Source of the DNA: Tepidicaulis sp002389665
GTDB lineage: Bacteria; Pseudomonadota; Alphaproteobacteria; Parvibaculales; Parvibaculaceae
DNA: 64,000 nucleotides
Reading direction: 5' to 3'
NCBI RefSeq assembly: GCF_965222285.1
Contig: NZ_OZ244942.1
Location: forward strand, 3,348,001 to 3,412,000
The first letter of the stretch is position 1. Every line of letters begins with the position of its first letter. Shown piece after piece: positions 25,309 through 33,602 of the stretch. The notes below the pieces were generated by a model that searched no databases, was not told the origin of the DNA, and saw only the letters and a list, made by a program, of their open reading frames with translations. Made by a program: the position numbers and the translations under genes.

Positions 25309-26451
25309 TTAAAAAGATTTCTGCCAACCGATGGTCAGCGTCCAGTCCCGCTCCATTTGCGGGCCGTTCAGGTCCTGATAGGCCGGCAGGCCGAATTCGA
25401 TGCCGAGCCGGTGTCCGGCAAGCGCGCCGTCCAGCGTATCGCTTTGGCCGATCAAATTCACGCCCGCAGAAAGCATGATCCGCTTGCCGCCGTAATTGGC
25501 AGGATCGGCGGCCTGTGTCGGCCCGGCGATCCGCGCGTCCTGCCCGTCGATCGAGCCTTCCACTTCCCCCAGCGCGCGCAGTGAGGTGGAAATCCAGGGC
25601 GCCCATTGATAAGCCGCCCAGCCCGTCAGTCGGCCGATATCGCCGAACGCATAGCCTTCATCATTGCTGCCGAGCCGCAGCGTGGCGCGCGCCTGCCCGC
25701 CCCAGGAAAAATCGCCCTGCCGGTCGGTATAGGTAATGCCGGGCTCCAGATCGAACGTGCCCGAGCCAAGCTGCATCCCGTAAGGAAGGCGCATGACGGG
25801 GCGCGTGTTCATCGGGGTGAGCACATCGTCTTCCTCCGTAATGGAGCCCGTGGGCAGGCTGAGGCCAAGATTGAGATGCACCTGCCGCGTTTCGCTATGA
25901 TCGAGGCGTAAAAGCCCCGCCACTTTCGTATCGCCGAAACCGGATGAACGCGTGGTGAAAGTGCCAAGCCGCGCGGTGCCCGCCATGCCCTGAAAGGTGA
26001 GTGCCTCCATCTCTTTTTCCAGATACATGCCCATGGCGGTCAGGGTCAGCCAGTCGCTCGGCGCATACATGAAGCCTGCCATATACATGTCCATCGACAT
26101 TTCCTGCGGCACGACGCGCAATGTCGGCGGCTGCATGGGTTTGCCGAAATGCACATTGGGCACGCTGGTGGCGATCTCTTCCGCGCTTATCGAAGAGGTG
26201 CCACTGCGGTTGCCCTCCATCTCCATATGCATTTGCCGGAAGGACATCATCATCTCGCCCGTCTTATGCATATGATCGCCCATCACGCCCATCGGCGCGT
26301 GGCCGTCGGCGCGGTAGACATCCACCCCGTGCATCGGGTCCGCCTGCAGCGGCGCGCTGCCAAAGGCAGCAAAGGCCGCGCCGAAGAGCACAGCGAAACG
26401 GGCGCCGGGTTTTGCCCCCGGCCTCTTCTTTTCAAAAATCATCTCTCTCAT
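25309..26451 (-). CDS. Met/His-rich outer-membrane beta-barrel protein of a copper operon
   Basis: The 380-residue protein has a signal peptide (FAVLFGAAFAAFGSAPLQA), then a segment with many methionines and histidines (VMGDHMHKTGEMMMSF, RQMHMEMEG) that looks like a copper-binding region, and then alternating barrel strands ending in ...TIGWQKSF with terminal Phe. It resembles the MetA-pathway/alpha-amylase-neopullulanase-like transporter barrels found in copper clusters. Likely role: binding or passage of copper at the outer membrane; this is inference. ATG 26451 or 26442 could be the start. Confidence 0.7.
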   Translation of the reverse strand: MREMIFEKKRPGAKPGARFAVLFGAAFAAFGSAPLQADPMHGVDVYRADGHAPMGVMGDHMHKTGEMMMSFRQMHMEMEGNRSGTSSISAEEIATSVPNVHFGKPMQPPTLRVVPQEMSMDMYMAGFMYAPSDWLTLTAMGMYLEKEMEALTFQGMAGTARLGTFTTRSSGFGDTKVAGLLRLDHSETRQVHLNLGLSLPTGSITEEDDVLTPMNTRPVMRLPYGMQLGSGTFDLEPGITYTDRQGDFSWGGQARATLRLGSNDEGYAFGDIGRLTGWAAYQWAPWISTSLRALGEVEGSIDGQDARIAGPTQAADPANYGGKRIMLSAGVNLIGQSDTLDGALAGHRLGIEFGLPAYQDLNGPQMERDWTLTIGWQKSF

Positions 26452-26558
26452 CCCCTCTCCCGCACCGCCTTGAAAAGGAAAGCGGGAGTAAAAATAAAAT
26501 CAGCCCGGCATGCGCATGCATGCAGGCCGACCGTCAAAGGTCTCGTTCAGCGGAAATG

Positions 26559-26996
26559 TCAGGCGGAGAGAGGAGGCCCGCGCGGATGGGTAACGGCAGG
26601 GGAGACGCCGCCCGTCAGAAGCGCGGTTTCAAGCGGCGGCTCGAAACGCAGTACGGCCCCGAGAAAGGCCCCGCCCGGCAGGCAGCATCCGCTGCAGGCC
26701 CCTTGCGAGCCATGGGCGCAAAAGGCGCAGTCGGAAAGCTTGGCCGGTACGTGCCCGCTTTTGCCGTTCTGGCCGCTTTGGGAGGGTGAGCAGAGAATGA
26801 GAAGATCGGCGAGGAGGGCCTCGATCTCGGCATTCCCTGTTTGGACATCCTCTGCGCCTGTGCCGGTTTTCGCCAGGGTTGCCGGAGAAGAGGAAAAAAG
26901 CGCGGCCTGCGCCGTGGCCGCCCCATGCACAAAGCCCCCTGCCACATGCGCGAAAAGCGCCAGCACGGCCAGTATCCGGGCAATGGAATGGAACAT
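26559..26996 (-). CDS. DUF2946 family protein
   Basis: A 145-residue protein with an N-terminal hydrophobic helix (ILAVLALFAHVAGGFVHGA) and a cysteine-rich middle (LCSPSQ, DCAFCAHGSQGACSGCC), matching the DUF2946 type that accompanies copper and TonB-type metal genes. CxxC and neighbouring cysteines could bind metal. The second half is hydrophobic. AGGAAG precedes the ATG. It is the first gene of the operon with the Met/His-rich barrel and PCu(A)C, with 107 bases to the next. Confidence 0.65.
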   Translation of the reverse strand: MFHSIARILAVLALFAHVAGGFVHGAATAQAALFSSSPATLAKTGTGAEDVQTGNAEIEALLADLLILCSPSQSGQNGKSGHVPAKLSDCAFCAHGSQGACSGCCLPGGAFLGAVLRFEPPLETALLTGGVSPAVTHPRGPPLSA

Positions 26997-27074
26997 CTTG
27001 CTTCCTCTCTATCGGCACGCCGCTTTATCACGCTGGGCCGGTATTCTTCTTAGGCTAAGAGGCGCGCGCGCACA

Positions 27075-27088
27075 TTGACAGAGGTCAA
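27075..27088. promoter_or_regulatory. Dyad upstream of the copper operon
   Basis: TTGAC and GTCAA pair perfectly around a four-base spacer, and CTTAGGCTAAG lies about 15 bases away. The position, 79 bases before the DUF2946 start, fits a metal-regulated promoter element. The sequence is not a textbook CueR box. Confidence 0.35.
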
Positions 27089-27162
27089 GACGCCGCAGGA
27101 GCCTTGGAAAATCTGAAGGGCGCGAAAGCGATCCAACGGGGCCGCACCCGCGTATCAAAATT

Positions 27163-27912
27163 ATGAGGAAAACGCAGCTTGCCAGTTTCGGCACCGGCCT
27201 TTCCGTTGCCCTTTATGGCGCAAGCGGGGGCATCGGCACGGCGCTGCGCGAGGCGTTGCTCGCTGATCCCGCGGTCGAGCGCGTCTTTGCCTTTTCCCGG
27301 CGCAGCCATTTTCCCGCCCATGAAAAACTGACCGCCATCGCCACGGATATCCGCCGCGAGGAAATGATCGCCGACGGCGCCGCCTTGATGCGCGCGGAAG
27401 GCCCGCTCCATCTCGTGCTTGTCGCCTCGGGCATTTTGCACGGCGATGATGTCCACCCGGAGAAAAGCTGGCGGCAGATCGAGGCAGGCGCCATGGAAGA
27501 AGTGCTGCGCGTCAACACGCTCGCCCCCGCGCTCATCGCCAAGCACACGCTGCCGCTCCTGGCGCGCGGGCGCAAATCCTGCTTTGCCGCGCTATCGGCC
27601 CGCATCGGCTCGATCTCCGACAACAGGCTCGGCGGCTGGCACGCCTACCGCGCCTCGAAAGCCGCGCTCAACATGCTGATCCGCACTTTCGCCATTGAGC
27701 TTGCGCGCAAAAACGAAGAAGCCCTCGCCCTTGCGCTGCATCCGGGCACCGTGGACACCGCCCTCTCTGCACCTTTTCAGCGGGGCCTGCCGGAGAGACA
27801 AGTGCAAAGCCCCGAAGAAACCGCCCGTCATCTTTTGAAAGTGATCGACGAGAAGGGCCCCGGCGAAAGCGGGCGCTGCTTTGCTTTCGACGGAACCGAA
27901 ATCGCCCCGTAA
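27163..27912 (+). CDS. SDR family oxidoreductase (CsgA-like)
   Basis: The 249-residue protein has the SDR cofactor motif GASGGIG (19-25), arginine pair after beta-2 (FSRRS) indicating NADP(H), and an active-site tyrosine/lysine in WHAYRASKAAL preceded by LSARIGSISDN. The NNAG motif is replaced by VASGI, as in the CsgA/sniffer-like group. Substrate unknown. ATG 27163 lies 166 bases from the divergent DUF2946 gene. A 76-residue ORF follows after 19 bases and may be co-transcribed. Confidence 0.85.
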   Translation: MRKTQLASFGTGLSVALYGASGGIGTALREALLADPAVERVFAFSRRSHFPAHEKLTAIATDIRREEMIADGAALMRAEGPLHLVLVASGILHGDDVHPEKSWRQIEAGAMEEVLRVNTLAPALIAKHTLPLLARGRKSCFAALSARIGSISDNRLGGWHAYRASKAALNMLIRTFAIELARKNEEALALALHPGTVDTALSAPFQRGLPERQVQSPEETARHLLKVIDEKGPGESGRCFAFDGTEIAP

Positions 27913-27931
27913 AAGTGCATTGTGAAAGCGC

Positions 27932-28162
27932 ATGATGAGTAAAGACCCGCAGATAGACGCCGCCGCCCGCAGCCTCATCGCTCAATATGGCGAAGATGCC
28001 GAAACCATCGCCATGCTGCGCGCCGCTGAGTTCGCCGCAGCGGGCGATGTGAAGGCACTCAGCGAATGGGACCGCATCATTGAAGCGATCCGGCTTTTCC
28101 TTGCCGCAGGGGAACCGGGCGCTTCGGCGGACGCGCCCGCCCCCACCGGCCCGCGCCATTGA
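27932..28162 (+). CDS. Small hypothetical protein, DUF6961-like
   Basis: The 76-residue protein is predicted helical: IDAAARSLIAQYGEDAETIA, LRAAEFAAAGDVKALSEWDRIIEAIRLFL, and a disordered tail. The helix layout resembles small alphaproteobacterial proteins annotated DUF6961, with no known function. Start codons are doubled (ATG ATG). It lies 19 bases after the SDR and reads the same way, so the two are probably one transcript. Confidence 0.55.
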   Translation: MMSKDPQIDAAARSLIAQYGEDAETIAMLRAAEFAAAGDVKALSEWDRIIEAIRLFLAAGEPGASADAPAPTGPRH

Positions 28163-28253
28163 CAAGTGCCCCCTCTCCCTCAAACTTGGGACAAAATAAC
28201 CGATAGGTCACGCCAGTCCCGCCGCAGAAGCGGGGCGGCGGAAGGGGAGAGAG

Positions 28254-29642
28254 ATGAACGCACAGCCTGAGAACACGCGCCTGCCGAAAGTCTGCATCGT
28301 GGGGGCCGGCTGCTCCGGCTTTACCACCGCCAAGCGGCTGAAGGATTACGGCATTCCCTTCGACTGCTATGAGATGTCGGACGATATTGGCGGCAACTGG
28401 TATTACAAGAACCCGAACGGCGCCTCCGCCTGCTATGAGAGCCTGCATATCGACACCTCGAAATGGCGCCTTGCCTTCGAGGATTTCCCGATCCCGGAAG
28501 ACTTTCCGGATTTCCCGCACCACGCCCAGCTGCAGCAATATTTCAAGGACTATGTGGCACATTTTGGCCTGCGCCCGCACATCACCTTCAACACGGAAGT
28601 GACGGAAGCCAAACGCACCGATGACGGGCTCTGGGCGGTGACGCTCTCGACCGGCGAAACGAAACTTTACGACGCGCTGGTCGTGGCGAACGGTCATCAC
28701 TGGGACCCGCGCATGCCGGAGTTCCCCGGCGCTTTCGAGGGCGATGAAATGCATGTCCACGCCTATTGCGATCCGTTCGATCCCATCGACATGCGCGGCA
28801 AGAACATCGTCGTTGTCGGCATGGGCAACTCGGCCATGGATGTCGCCTGCGAGCTGTCGCAAAAACCCATCGCCAAACGGCTGATGATGGCGGCGCGGCG
28901 CGGGGTTTATGTCATCCCGAAATATCACAAGGGCGAGCCGCTCGATAAAGCCTCCGCGCCCGCCTGGATGCCGCTCAAACTGCAAAAGGCGCTGGGACGG
29001 CGCGCCGTGAAAAAAATCATCGGCGATCAGACCCGCCTCGGCATGCCGCAGCCCGACCACCGCCCGCTCGATGCACACCCCACCGTCTCAAGCGAGTTCG
29101 CGATCCGCCTCGGCTCCGGCGATATCGAGATCAAGCCGAATATCGAAGCCAAACTCGGAAACCAAGTGCGCTTCACCGACGGCTCGGTGGAAGATGTGGA
29201 CGTCATCATTTATGCGACGGGCTATAATGTGAGCTTCCCGTTCCTGAAAGACGAGACGGTGAAGGTCGAGAACAATCACGTCTCGCTGTTCAAACGCATG
29301 ATGCGCCCCGGCGTGCCGAACCTCTTCTTCATGGGCCTTGCCCAGGCGCTGCCCACCCTCGTCAATTTCGCCGAACAGCAATCGAAACTCGTCGCGAAAT
29401 ATCTGGCGGGCGAATACGCTTTGCCATCGGAAGAAGAAATGTGGCGCATGACGAAAGCCGACGAGGCGCTTTACACCGGCAATTTCTATAATTCCGCCCG
29501 CCACACAATGCAGCTCGACTTCCCGCATTATGTGCGCCAGCTGATGAAGGAAATCGCCAAGGGCGAAGCGCGCGCCAAAAAACAAGGCGGCAAACTCCCC
29601 GTCCCTGCGCGCGCGGAAAGCGCGAAACAGAAGGCGGCTTAA
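28254..29642 (+). CDS. Flavin-containing monooxygenase (Baeyer-Villiger/FMO type)
   Basis: The 462-residue enzyme has an FAD Rossmann motif GAGCSG (17-22), the aromatic-rich NWYYKNPNGASACYESLHID block, a second dinucleotide motif VVVGMGNSAMD for NADPH and the ATGYN motif near the C-terminus. This pattern is that of class B flavin monooxygenases, which oxygenate nitrogen, sulfur or ketone groups using O2. The exact FMO fingerprint and substrate are not resolved. A strong ribosome site (GGGGAGAGAG) precedes the ATG. It has no clear operon partner. Confidence 0.85.
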   Translation: MNAQPENTRLPKVCIVGAGCSGFTTAKRLKDYGIPFDCYEMSDDIGGNWYYKNPNGASACYESLHIDTSKWRLAFEDFPIPEDFPDFPHHAQLQQYFKDYVAHFGLRPHITFNTEVTEAKRTDDGLWAVTLSTGETKLYDALVVANGHHWDPRMPEFPGAFEGDEMHVHAYCDPFDPIDMRGKNIVVVGMGNSAMDVACELSQKPIAKRLMMAARRGVYVIPKYHKGEPLDKASAPAWMPLKLQKALGRRAVKKIIGDQTRLGMPQPDHRPLDAHPTVSSEFAIRLGSGDIEIKPNIEAKLGNQVRFTDGSVEDVDVIIYATGYNVSFPFLKDETVKVENNHVSLFKRMMRPGVPNLFFMGLAQALPTLVNFAEQQSKLVAKYLAGEYALPSEEEMWRMTKADEALYTGNFYNSARHTMQLDFPHYVRQLMKEIAKGEARAKKQGGKLPVPARAESAKQKAA

Positions 29643-29651
29643 GCTCCGCCT

Positions 29652-30014
29652 TCACGCCACTTCCAGACCCAGCTCCTTGCGCTTCTTCTTGGTGAGGCCG
29701 AGGGCGACGAGGCGGTGGGATTCGGTGAGGTAGGCTTTCAGCTCTTTGTCTTTAAGGCCGGGCTTGGCGTAGTTCTGGATCCAGCTCATGCCGCGCGAGG
29801 CAAGATAGGGCGCGGGCCTGAGGCCCGGCTGGTCTTTCAGCACTTCATAGGAAAGTTTGGATGTCTTGAAGGTGAAGGCCGGGCTTCCATCGGCCCAGCC
29901 GCCAATGGCAAAAACTTTTCCGCCCACCTTCCAGACATGGGCGCCGCCCCACTGCACCACGTAAGTCGTGGCGGGCAGGGCGGCGCAAAAGGCATTGAAC
30001 TGATCGTAGGTCAC
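29652..30014 (-). CDS. MmcQ/YjbR family protein
   Basis: The 120-residue protein matches the YjbR/MmcQ fold: CAALPATTYVVQWGGAHVWKVGGKVFAI and KLSYEVLKDQPGLRPAPYLA, ending with HRLVALGL. These are DNA-binding-like (CyaY-fold) proteins of uncertain role. Start GTG 30014 overlaps the TGA of the upstream GST gene as GTGA, so translation is coupled. It converges on the flavin monooxygenase gene. Confidence 0.8.
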   Translation of the reverse strand: MTYDQFNAFCAALPATTYVVQWGGAHVWKVGGKVFAIGGWADGSPAFTFKTSKLSYEVLKDQPGLRPAPYLASRGMSWIQNYAKPGLKDKELKAYLTESHRLVALGLTKKKRKELGLEVA

Positions 30015-30877
30015 GTACCGGTCTTCAACTTGTCGCCCGTCTTCGTTTCGAAGTCACTGGCATCGTGCCGTTCGGGCAGCTGACTTGCCGGCTCTCCCCA
30101 GACCCGGTTCACCATCCGTCCGCGCTTGACAGCCGGGCGCTCGGAAAGCTGATCGGTCCAGCGGATGACGTTCTTATATTCATGCACGGAAAGGAACTCG
30201 CCGGCTTCATAAAGAAGCCCCTTGGCCAGCGCCCCGTACCAGGGCCAGATCGCCATATCGGCGATGGAATATTCATCCCCCGCCATATATTCGCGCTCGG
30301 CCAGATTGCGGTCGAGCACATCGAGCTGGCGTTTGACTTCCATGGCGAAGCGGTCGATCGGATATTCGAGCTTCACCGGCGCATAGGCATAGAAGTGGCC
30401 GAAGCCGCCGCCGAGATAAGGCGCGCTGCCCATCTGCCAGAACAGCCAGTTCAAAGCTTCCGTGCGCTTGTGATGTTCCTTCGGCAGAAAGGCATCGAAT
30501 TTCTCGGCAAGATAAAGCAGGATCGAGCCGCTTTCGAAAACCCGCGTCGGTTCCTTCGTCGAATGATCGACCATCACCGGAATTTTGGAATTGGGATTGG
30601 CGGCGACATAGCCGCTGGAGAACTGATTGCCTTCACTGATATTGACGAGCCAGGCATCATATTCCGCGCCCTTATGGCCGAGCTCCAGCAGCTCTTCCAG
30701 CATCACCGTGACTTTGACGCCGTTCGGCGTGCCGAGCGAGTAAAGCTGGATCGGGTGTTTGCCGACCTGCAATTCTTTTTCATGGGTGGGCCCGGCGATG
30801 GGCCGGTTGATGCTGGCAAAGCGCCCCCCGCTTTCCTTGTCCCAGGTCCAGACTTTCGGCGGTGTATATTCGCTCAC
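30011..30877 (-). CDS. yghU: Glutathione S-transferase, YghU-type disulfide-bond oxidoreductase
   Basis: The 288-residue protein has the long YghU N-terminal extension (PPKVWTWDKESGGRFASINRPIAGPTHEKEL) followed by the thioredoxin-like GST domain (IQLYSLGTPNGVKVTVMLEEL) and helical domain. The TPNG motif and FESGSILLYLAEKF are characteristic. E. coli YghU/YfcG reduce small disulfides with glutathione. Start GTG 30877 follows AGGGAAG. A YjbR gene follows with a GTGA overlap. The divergent TetR gene may co-regulate it from the operator region at 31114. Confidence 0.9.
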   Translation of the reverse strand: MSEYTPPKVWTWDKESGGRFASINRPIAGPTHEKELQVGKHPIQLYSLGTPNGVKVTVMLEELLELGHKGAEYDAWLVNISEGNQFSSGYVAANPNSKIPVMVDHSTKEPTRVFESGSILLYLAEKFDAFLPKEHHKRTEALNWLFWQMGSAPYLGGGFGHFYAYAPVKLEYPIDRFAMEVKRQLDVLDRNLAEREYMAGDEYSIADMAIWPWYGALAKGLLYEAGEFLSVHEYKNVIRWTDQLSERPAVKRGRMVNRVWGEPASQLPERHDASDFETKTGDKLKTGT

Positions 30878-31190
30878 GATATTCTTCCCTCTTCACGTTT
30901 ATGATGTCGGTTGAGCCTAGAATTCTCTCTTTGCCCGCTGCGCGCAAGTGCTGCGTGCGCCGGATATCATCACCGGCATGGTGCAGCGCAGAAGCCTTTA
31001 GCGGCTTCACAATCCTGTTATGGCGCGCCTGAAACCAACGTCTGAGCCGCGCTGCCTGCCAGGCACACCGGAAGAGCATACCTAAGAACCGCCAGGGCCC
31101 GGCGCAAGACGCCTTGACAGAATAAGACGCGCGTCCTAATTACGCCTAGGACAATCGTCCAAGAAACCGCCAACCTGCGCCTATGCCGCC
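30878..31190. other. Divergent intergenic region of yghU and a TetR gene
   Basis: The 313 bases hold the TetR promoter and operators (31114-31162). The yghU half has no obvious promoter box. No ORF of note or tRNA is visible. Confidence 0.5.
31114..31162 (+). promoter_or_regulatory. Promoter with two TetR-type operators
   Basis: TTGACA (31114-31119) and TAATTA (31137-31142) are spaced by 17 bases. TAAGACGCGCGTCCTA (31123-31138) covers the spacer and TAGGACAATCGTCCAA (31147-31162) covers the start-site region. Both copies share the GAC...CGTCC pattern. Confidence 0.7.
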
Positions 31191-31823
31191 ATGACCAGCA
31201 CTAATAAAAAACGCGAAACGAAGACGCTAAGCCGAACGGGAGAAAAACCCGGCACCCGCGCCCGCATCATCGAGGCGGCGGACCGGCTCTTTTACGAGCA
31301 GGGGTATGAGCACACGTCTTTCGCCGATATTGCCGGCGCGGTGAACCTCTCACGCGGCAATTTCTACTATCACTTCAAAACGAAGGACGAGATTCTGGAC
31401 GCGGTGATTGCCCACCGCCTTGCGGAGCGGGAAATCTGGCTGGCCGAATGGGAGCGCGAGAACGCCGACCCCGTAGCCCGCATCCGCCGCTTCATCGATA
31501 TTTTGATCATGAACCGCGACAAGATCCTGCGCTATGGCTGCCCGCTCGGCAGCTTAAGCGCGGAGCTGACGAAACTCGATCACCCCTTGCAAGGGGAAGC
31601 GGGAAAGCTTTTCACACTCTTCCGCACCTGGCTTGCCCGGCAGTTTGCCCTTGCCGGGCAAAAGCGCAGCGCCGACCGCCTGGCCATGCATCTGCTCGCC
31701 CTTTCCCAAGGCATCGCGACGCTCGCCAATACGTTTCACGACGAAACCTTCATCCGGCGGGAAGTGCGCGCGCTTTACGCCTGGCTGGGTGAGGTCACAG
31801 ACAAAGGCGGCGCGGCCACGTAA
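31191..31823 (+). CDS. TetR/AcrR family transcriptional regulator
   Basis: The 210-residue regulator has a TetR HTH at about 22-70 (AADRLFYEQGYEHTSFADIA, GAVNLSRGNFYYHFKTKDEIL) and a C-terminal domain with a conserved RYGCPLGSLSAEL segment, as in the YcnC/AcuR-like subgroup that senses electrophiles or small reactive molecules. The cysteine in GCPLG could be the sensor. Two operator copies overlap its promoter, so it represses itself and perhaps the divergent yghU or the downstream yciI-like gene. ATG 31191 lacks a strong ribosome site. Confidence 0.85.
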   Translation: MTSTNKKRETKTLSRTGEKPGTRARIIEAADRLFYEQGYEHTSFADIAGAVNLSRGNFYYHFKTKDEILDAVIAHRLAEREIWLAEWERENADPVARIRRFIDILIMNRDKILRYGCPLGSLSAELTKLDHPLQGEAGKLFTLFRTWLARQFALAGQKRSADRLAMHLLALSQGIATLANTFHDETFIRREVRALYAWLGEVTDKGGAAT

Positions 31824-31867
31824 CCCCGCCCTCAAAACACACTCACCCCCAGCTGAAAGGACCCCCC

Positions 31868-32155
31868 ATGTTCGTCATCTCGTTGAAATTCGCCGGTGCC
31901 CGCGAGCGGGCGGGAGAGTTCATGGAAGCGCACAAAGACTGGATCAAGAAAGGCTTCGATGAGGGCGTCTTTCTGATGGTCGGCAATTTGCAGCCCGGTC
32001 TTGGCGGCGCGCTGCTTGCCCATGGCGCCTCACGCGAGGAGGTCGAAAAGCGCGTGGCCGAAGACCCGTTCGTCGCCGAGAAAATCGTCACCGCTGACAT
32101 TCTGGAAATCACCCCCGGACGCACGGATGAGCGGCTTGCCTTTCTGGCAGGCTGA
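31868..32155 (+). CDS. YciI family protein
   Basis: The 95-residue protein has the YciI (dimeric ferredoxin-like) fold: FVISLKFAGARERAGEFMEAHKDWIKKGFDEG and GGALLAHGASREEVEKRVAEDPFV. The histidine in the EAHKDW and the DPF motif are conserved in this family, which is thought to catalyse or bind small metabolites. It follows the TetR gene by 44 bases in the same direction and is likely its regulon member. GAAAGGA precedes the ATG. Confidence 0.85.
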   Translation: MFVISLKFAGARERAGEFMEAHKDWIKKGFDEGVFLMVGNLQPGLGGALLAHGASREEVEKRVAEDPFVAEKIVTADILEITPGRTDERLAFLAG

Positions 32156-32177
32156 AACGGGGCGGTAAGGAGCAAGC

Positions 32178-32795
32178 ATGAGCACCACCATTACCGGGCC
32201 GGACGGAAAGCCGCGCTGCCGCTGGTGCGCGGCGGCGCCCGACTTTCTTGATTATCACGACCGCGAATGGGGCTTTCCGGTGGGCGATGACCGGCGGCTT
32301 TATGAAAAGATCTGCCTGGAAGGGTTTCAGTCGGGCCTGAGCTGGCGGACGATCCTGGCAAAGCGGGAAAACTTCCGCGCCGCCTTCAAGGATTTCGATT
32401 TTGAAAAAGTCGCCCGCTTCACGGCGCGCGATGTGGACCGGCTCATGAAAGACGAAGGCATCATCCGCCATCGCGGCAAAATCGAAGCGGCGATCAACAA
32501 TGCCAAACGCGCGCTTGAGATGGTGGAGAAGGAAGGCTCGCTCGCCGCCTTCTTCTGGTCCTACGAGCCGGAGCCCGGCTCCCTCGGCAAGCCGCAAACG
32601 CTCACCACCTCGCCCCAGTCCATCGCCATTTCAAAAGAACTGAAAAAACGCGGCTGGAAATTCGTCGGCCCGACCACGGTCTTCGCCTTCATGCAGGCCA
32701 TGGGCCTCATCAACGACCATGTCGAAGACTGCGCGATCCACGCCAAGGTGGAAAAAGCCCGCAAGACCTTCAAGCGGCCGAAAAGATTGAAATAA
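32178..32795 (+). CDS. tag: DNA-3-methyladenine glycosylase I
   Basis: The 205-residue enzyme excises 3-methyladenine from alkylated DNA. The RCRWC start with Cys14 and the YHDREWG motif with His27 are spaced as Cys4 and His17 of E. coli Tag, and LINDHVEDC carries the matching C-terminal His/Cys, completing the zinc site. The catalytic glutamate region is CLEGFQSGLSWRTIL. AAGGAGC precedes the ATG. It follows a YciI gene by 22 bases. The gene converges with tRNA-Thr, which ends eight bases away. Confidence 0.93.
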   Translation: MSTTITGPDGKPRCRWCAAAPDFLDYHDREWGFPVGDDRRLYEKICLEGFQSGLSWRTILAKRENFRAAFKDFDFEKVARFTARDVDRLMKDEGIIRHRGKIEAAINNAKRALEMVEKEGSLAAFFWSYEPEPGSLGKPQTLTTSPQSIAISKELKKRGWKFVGPTTVFAFMQAMGLINDHVEDCAIHAKVEKARKTFKRPKRLK

Positions 32796-32803
32796 GGGGG
32801 AAG

Positions 32804-32879
32804 TGGTGCCGCTTGGGTGACTCGAACACCCGACCCCATCATTACGAATGATGTGCTCTACCAACTGAGCTAAAGCGGC
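32804..32879 (-). tRNA. tRNA-Thr (anticodon CGT)
   Basis: On the minus strand a 76-base cloverleaf starts GCCGCTTTAGCTCAG and ends AAGCGGCACCA. The acceptor stem pairs GCCGCTT with AAGCGGC and CCA is encoded. The anticodon stem CATCA/TGATG carries the loop TTCGTAA, so the anticodon is CGT (codon ACG, threonine). The T arm holds the TTCGA motif. Confidence 0.95.
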
Positions 32880-33029
32880 CCGCGAAGGGCCCGGAAGGGC
32901 CCCGCAACTTCGCGCTTTTCTACCGGTCTTGCCCCGGTTTGGCAACACTCTTCATAAATCCTCTTGCAGATAAGCGGGGCAAACCTCACCTTTTCCGGGC
33001 CTGCCCGCATCAAGAGCCCGGAGAGTGCC

Positions 33030-33521
33030 ATGCCTGCCCTTAAAGCCCGCCTGATCCTGCCTGCCCGCTCTATCCAGAGAGGCGCTCTTAGGTCTATTGG
33101 GCGGCGCGCGCGGACCTTCCGCCGTAGAACACAGCATACCAATATACCCCTCCAAATGGCGGGGCCCCGGGCCCGGGCCGCCGTCTCCGGCGCGCTGCGG
33201 CGGATGGTAAGGGGCTATGCCCAGCCTCTTTCCGTGCCCGAGCTTGCCCGGGAAGCCGGCCTTTCCACCGCTTATTTCGCCGCCGTCTTCCGCGAGGAAA
33301 CGGGGCTTGCCCCCCATGACTGGCTGATTGTCCGGCGCATCGACAAGGCAAAGACACTGCTCAGCCGGGGCGAAAGCCCGGCAGCGGTCGCCGCTGCCAC
33401 GGGCTTTGCCGATCAGGCCCATCTCACCCGCACCTTCCGCGCGCGCACAGGGGAAACCCCGGCAGCTTTTGCCCGCAAAGCGAAGGCCCGCGGCGCAAAA
33501 ACCGAAAAACCGGCAAGCTGA
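33030..33521 (+). CDS. AraC-type HTH protein
   Basis: The C-terminal 100 residues are the AraC/XylS double helix-turn-helix: LSVPELAREAGLSTAYFAAVF (first) and SPAAVAAATGFADQAHLTRTF (second), ending in the ETPAAFAR motif. The N-terminal 60 residues are arginine-rich and lack a recognisable ligand domain. ATG 33030 follows GGAGAG; ATG 33156 would give only the HTH part. Full AraC regulators are about 250-300 residues, so this is a short or truncated form. It lies next to tRNA-Thr. Confidence 0.7.
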   Translation: MPALKARLILPARSIQRGALRSIGRRARTFRRRTQHTNIPLQMAGPRARAAVSGALRRMVRGYAQPLSVPELAREAGLSTAYFAAVFREETGLAPHDWLIVRRIDKAKTLLSRGESPAAVAAATGFADQAHLTRTFRARTGETPAAFARKAKARGAKTEKPAS

Positions 33522-33602
33522 GAATCCTTCAAGACCGGCCCGCGCGCCCTGCCTAGCCTTGCTCCCGAACAACCGTCAGGGACAACAGGCAGGAGCGGCC
33601 CC

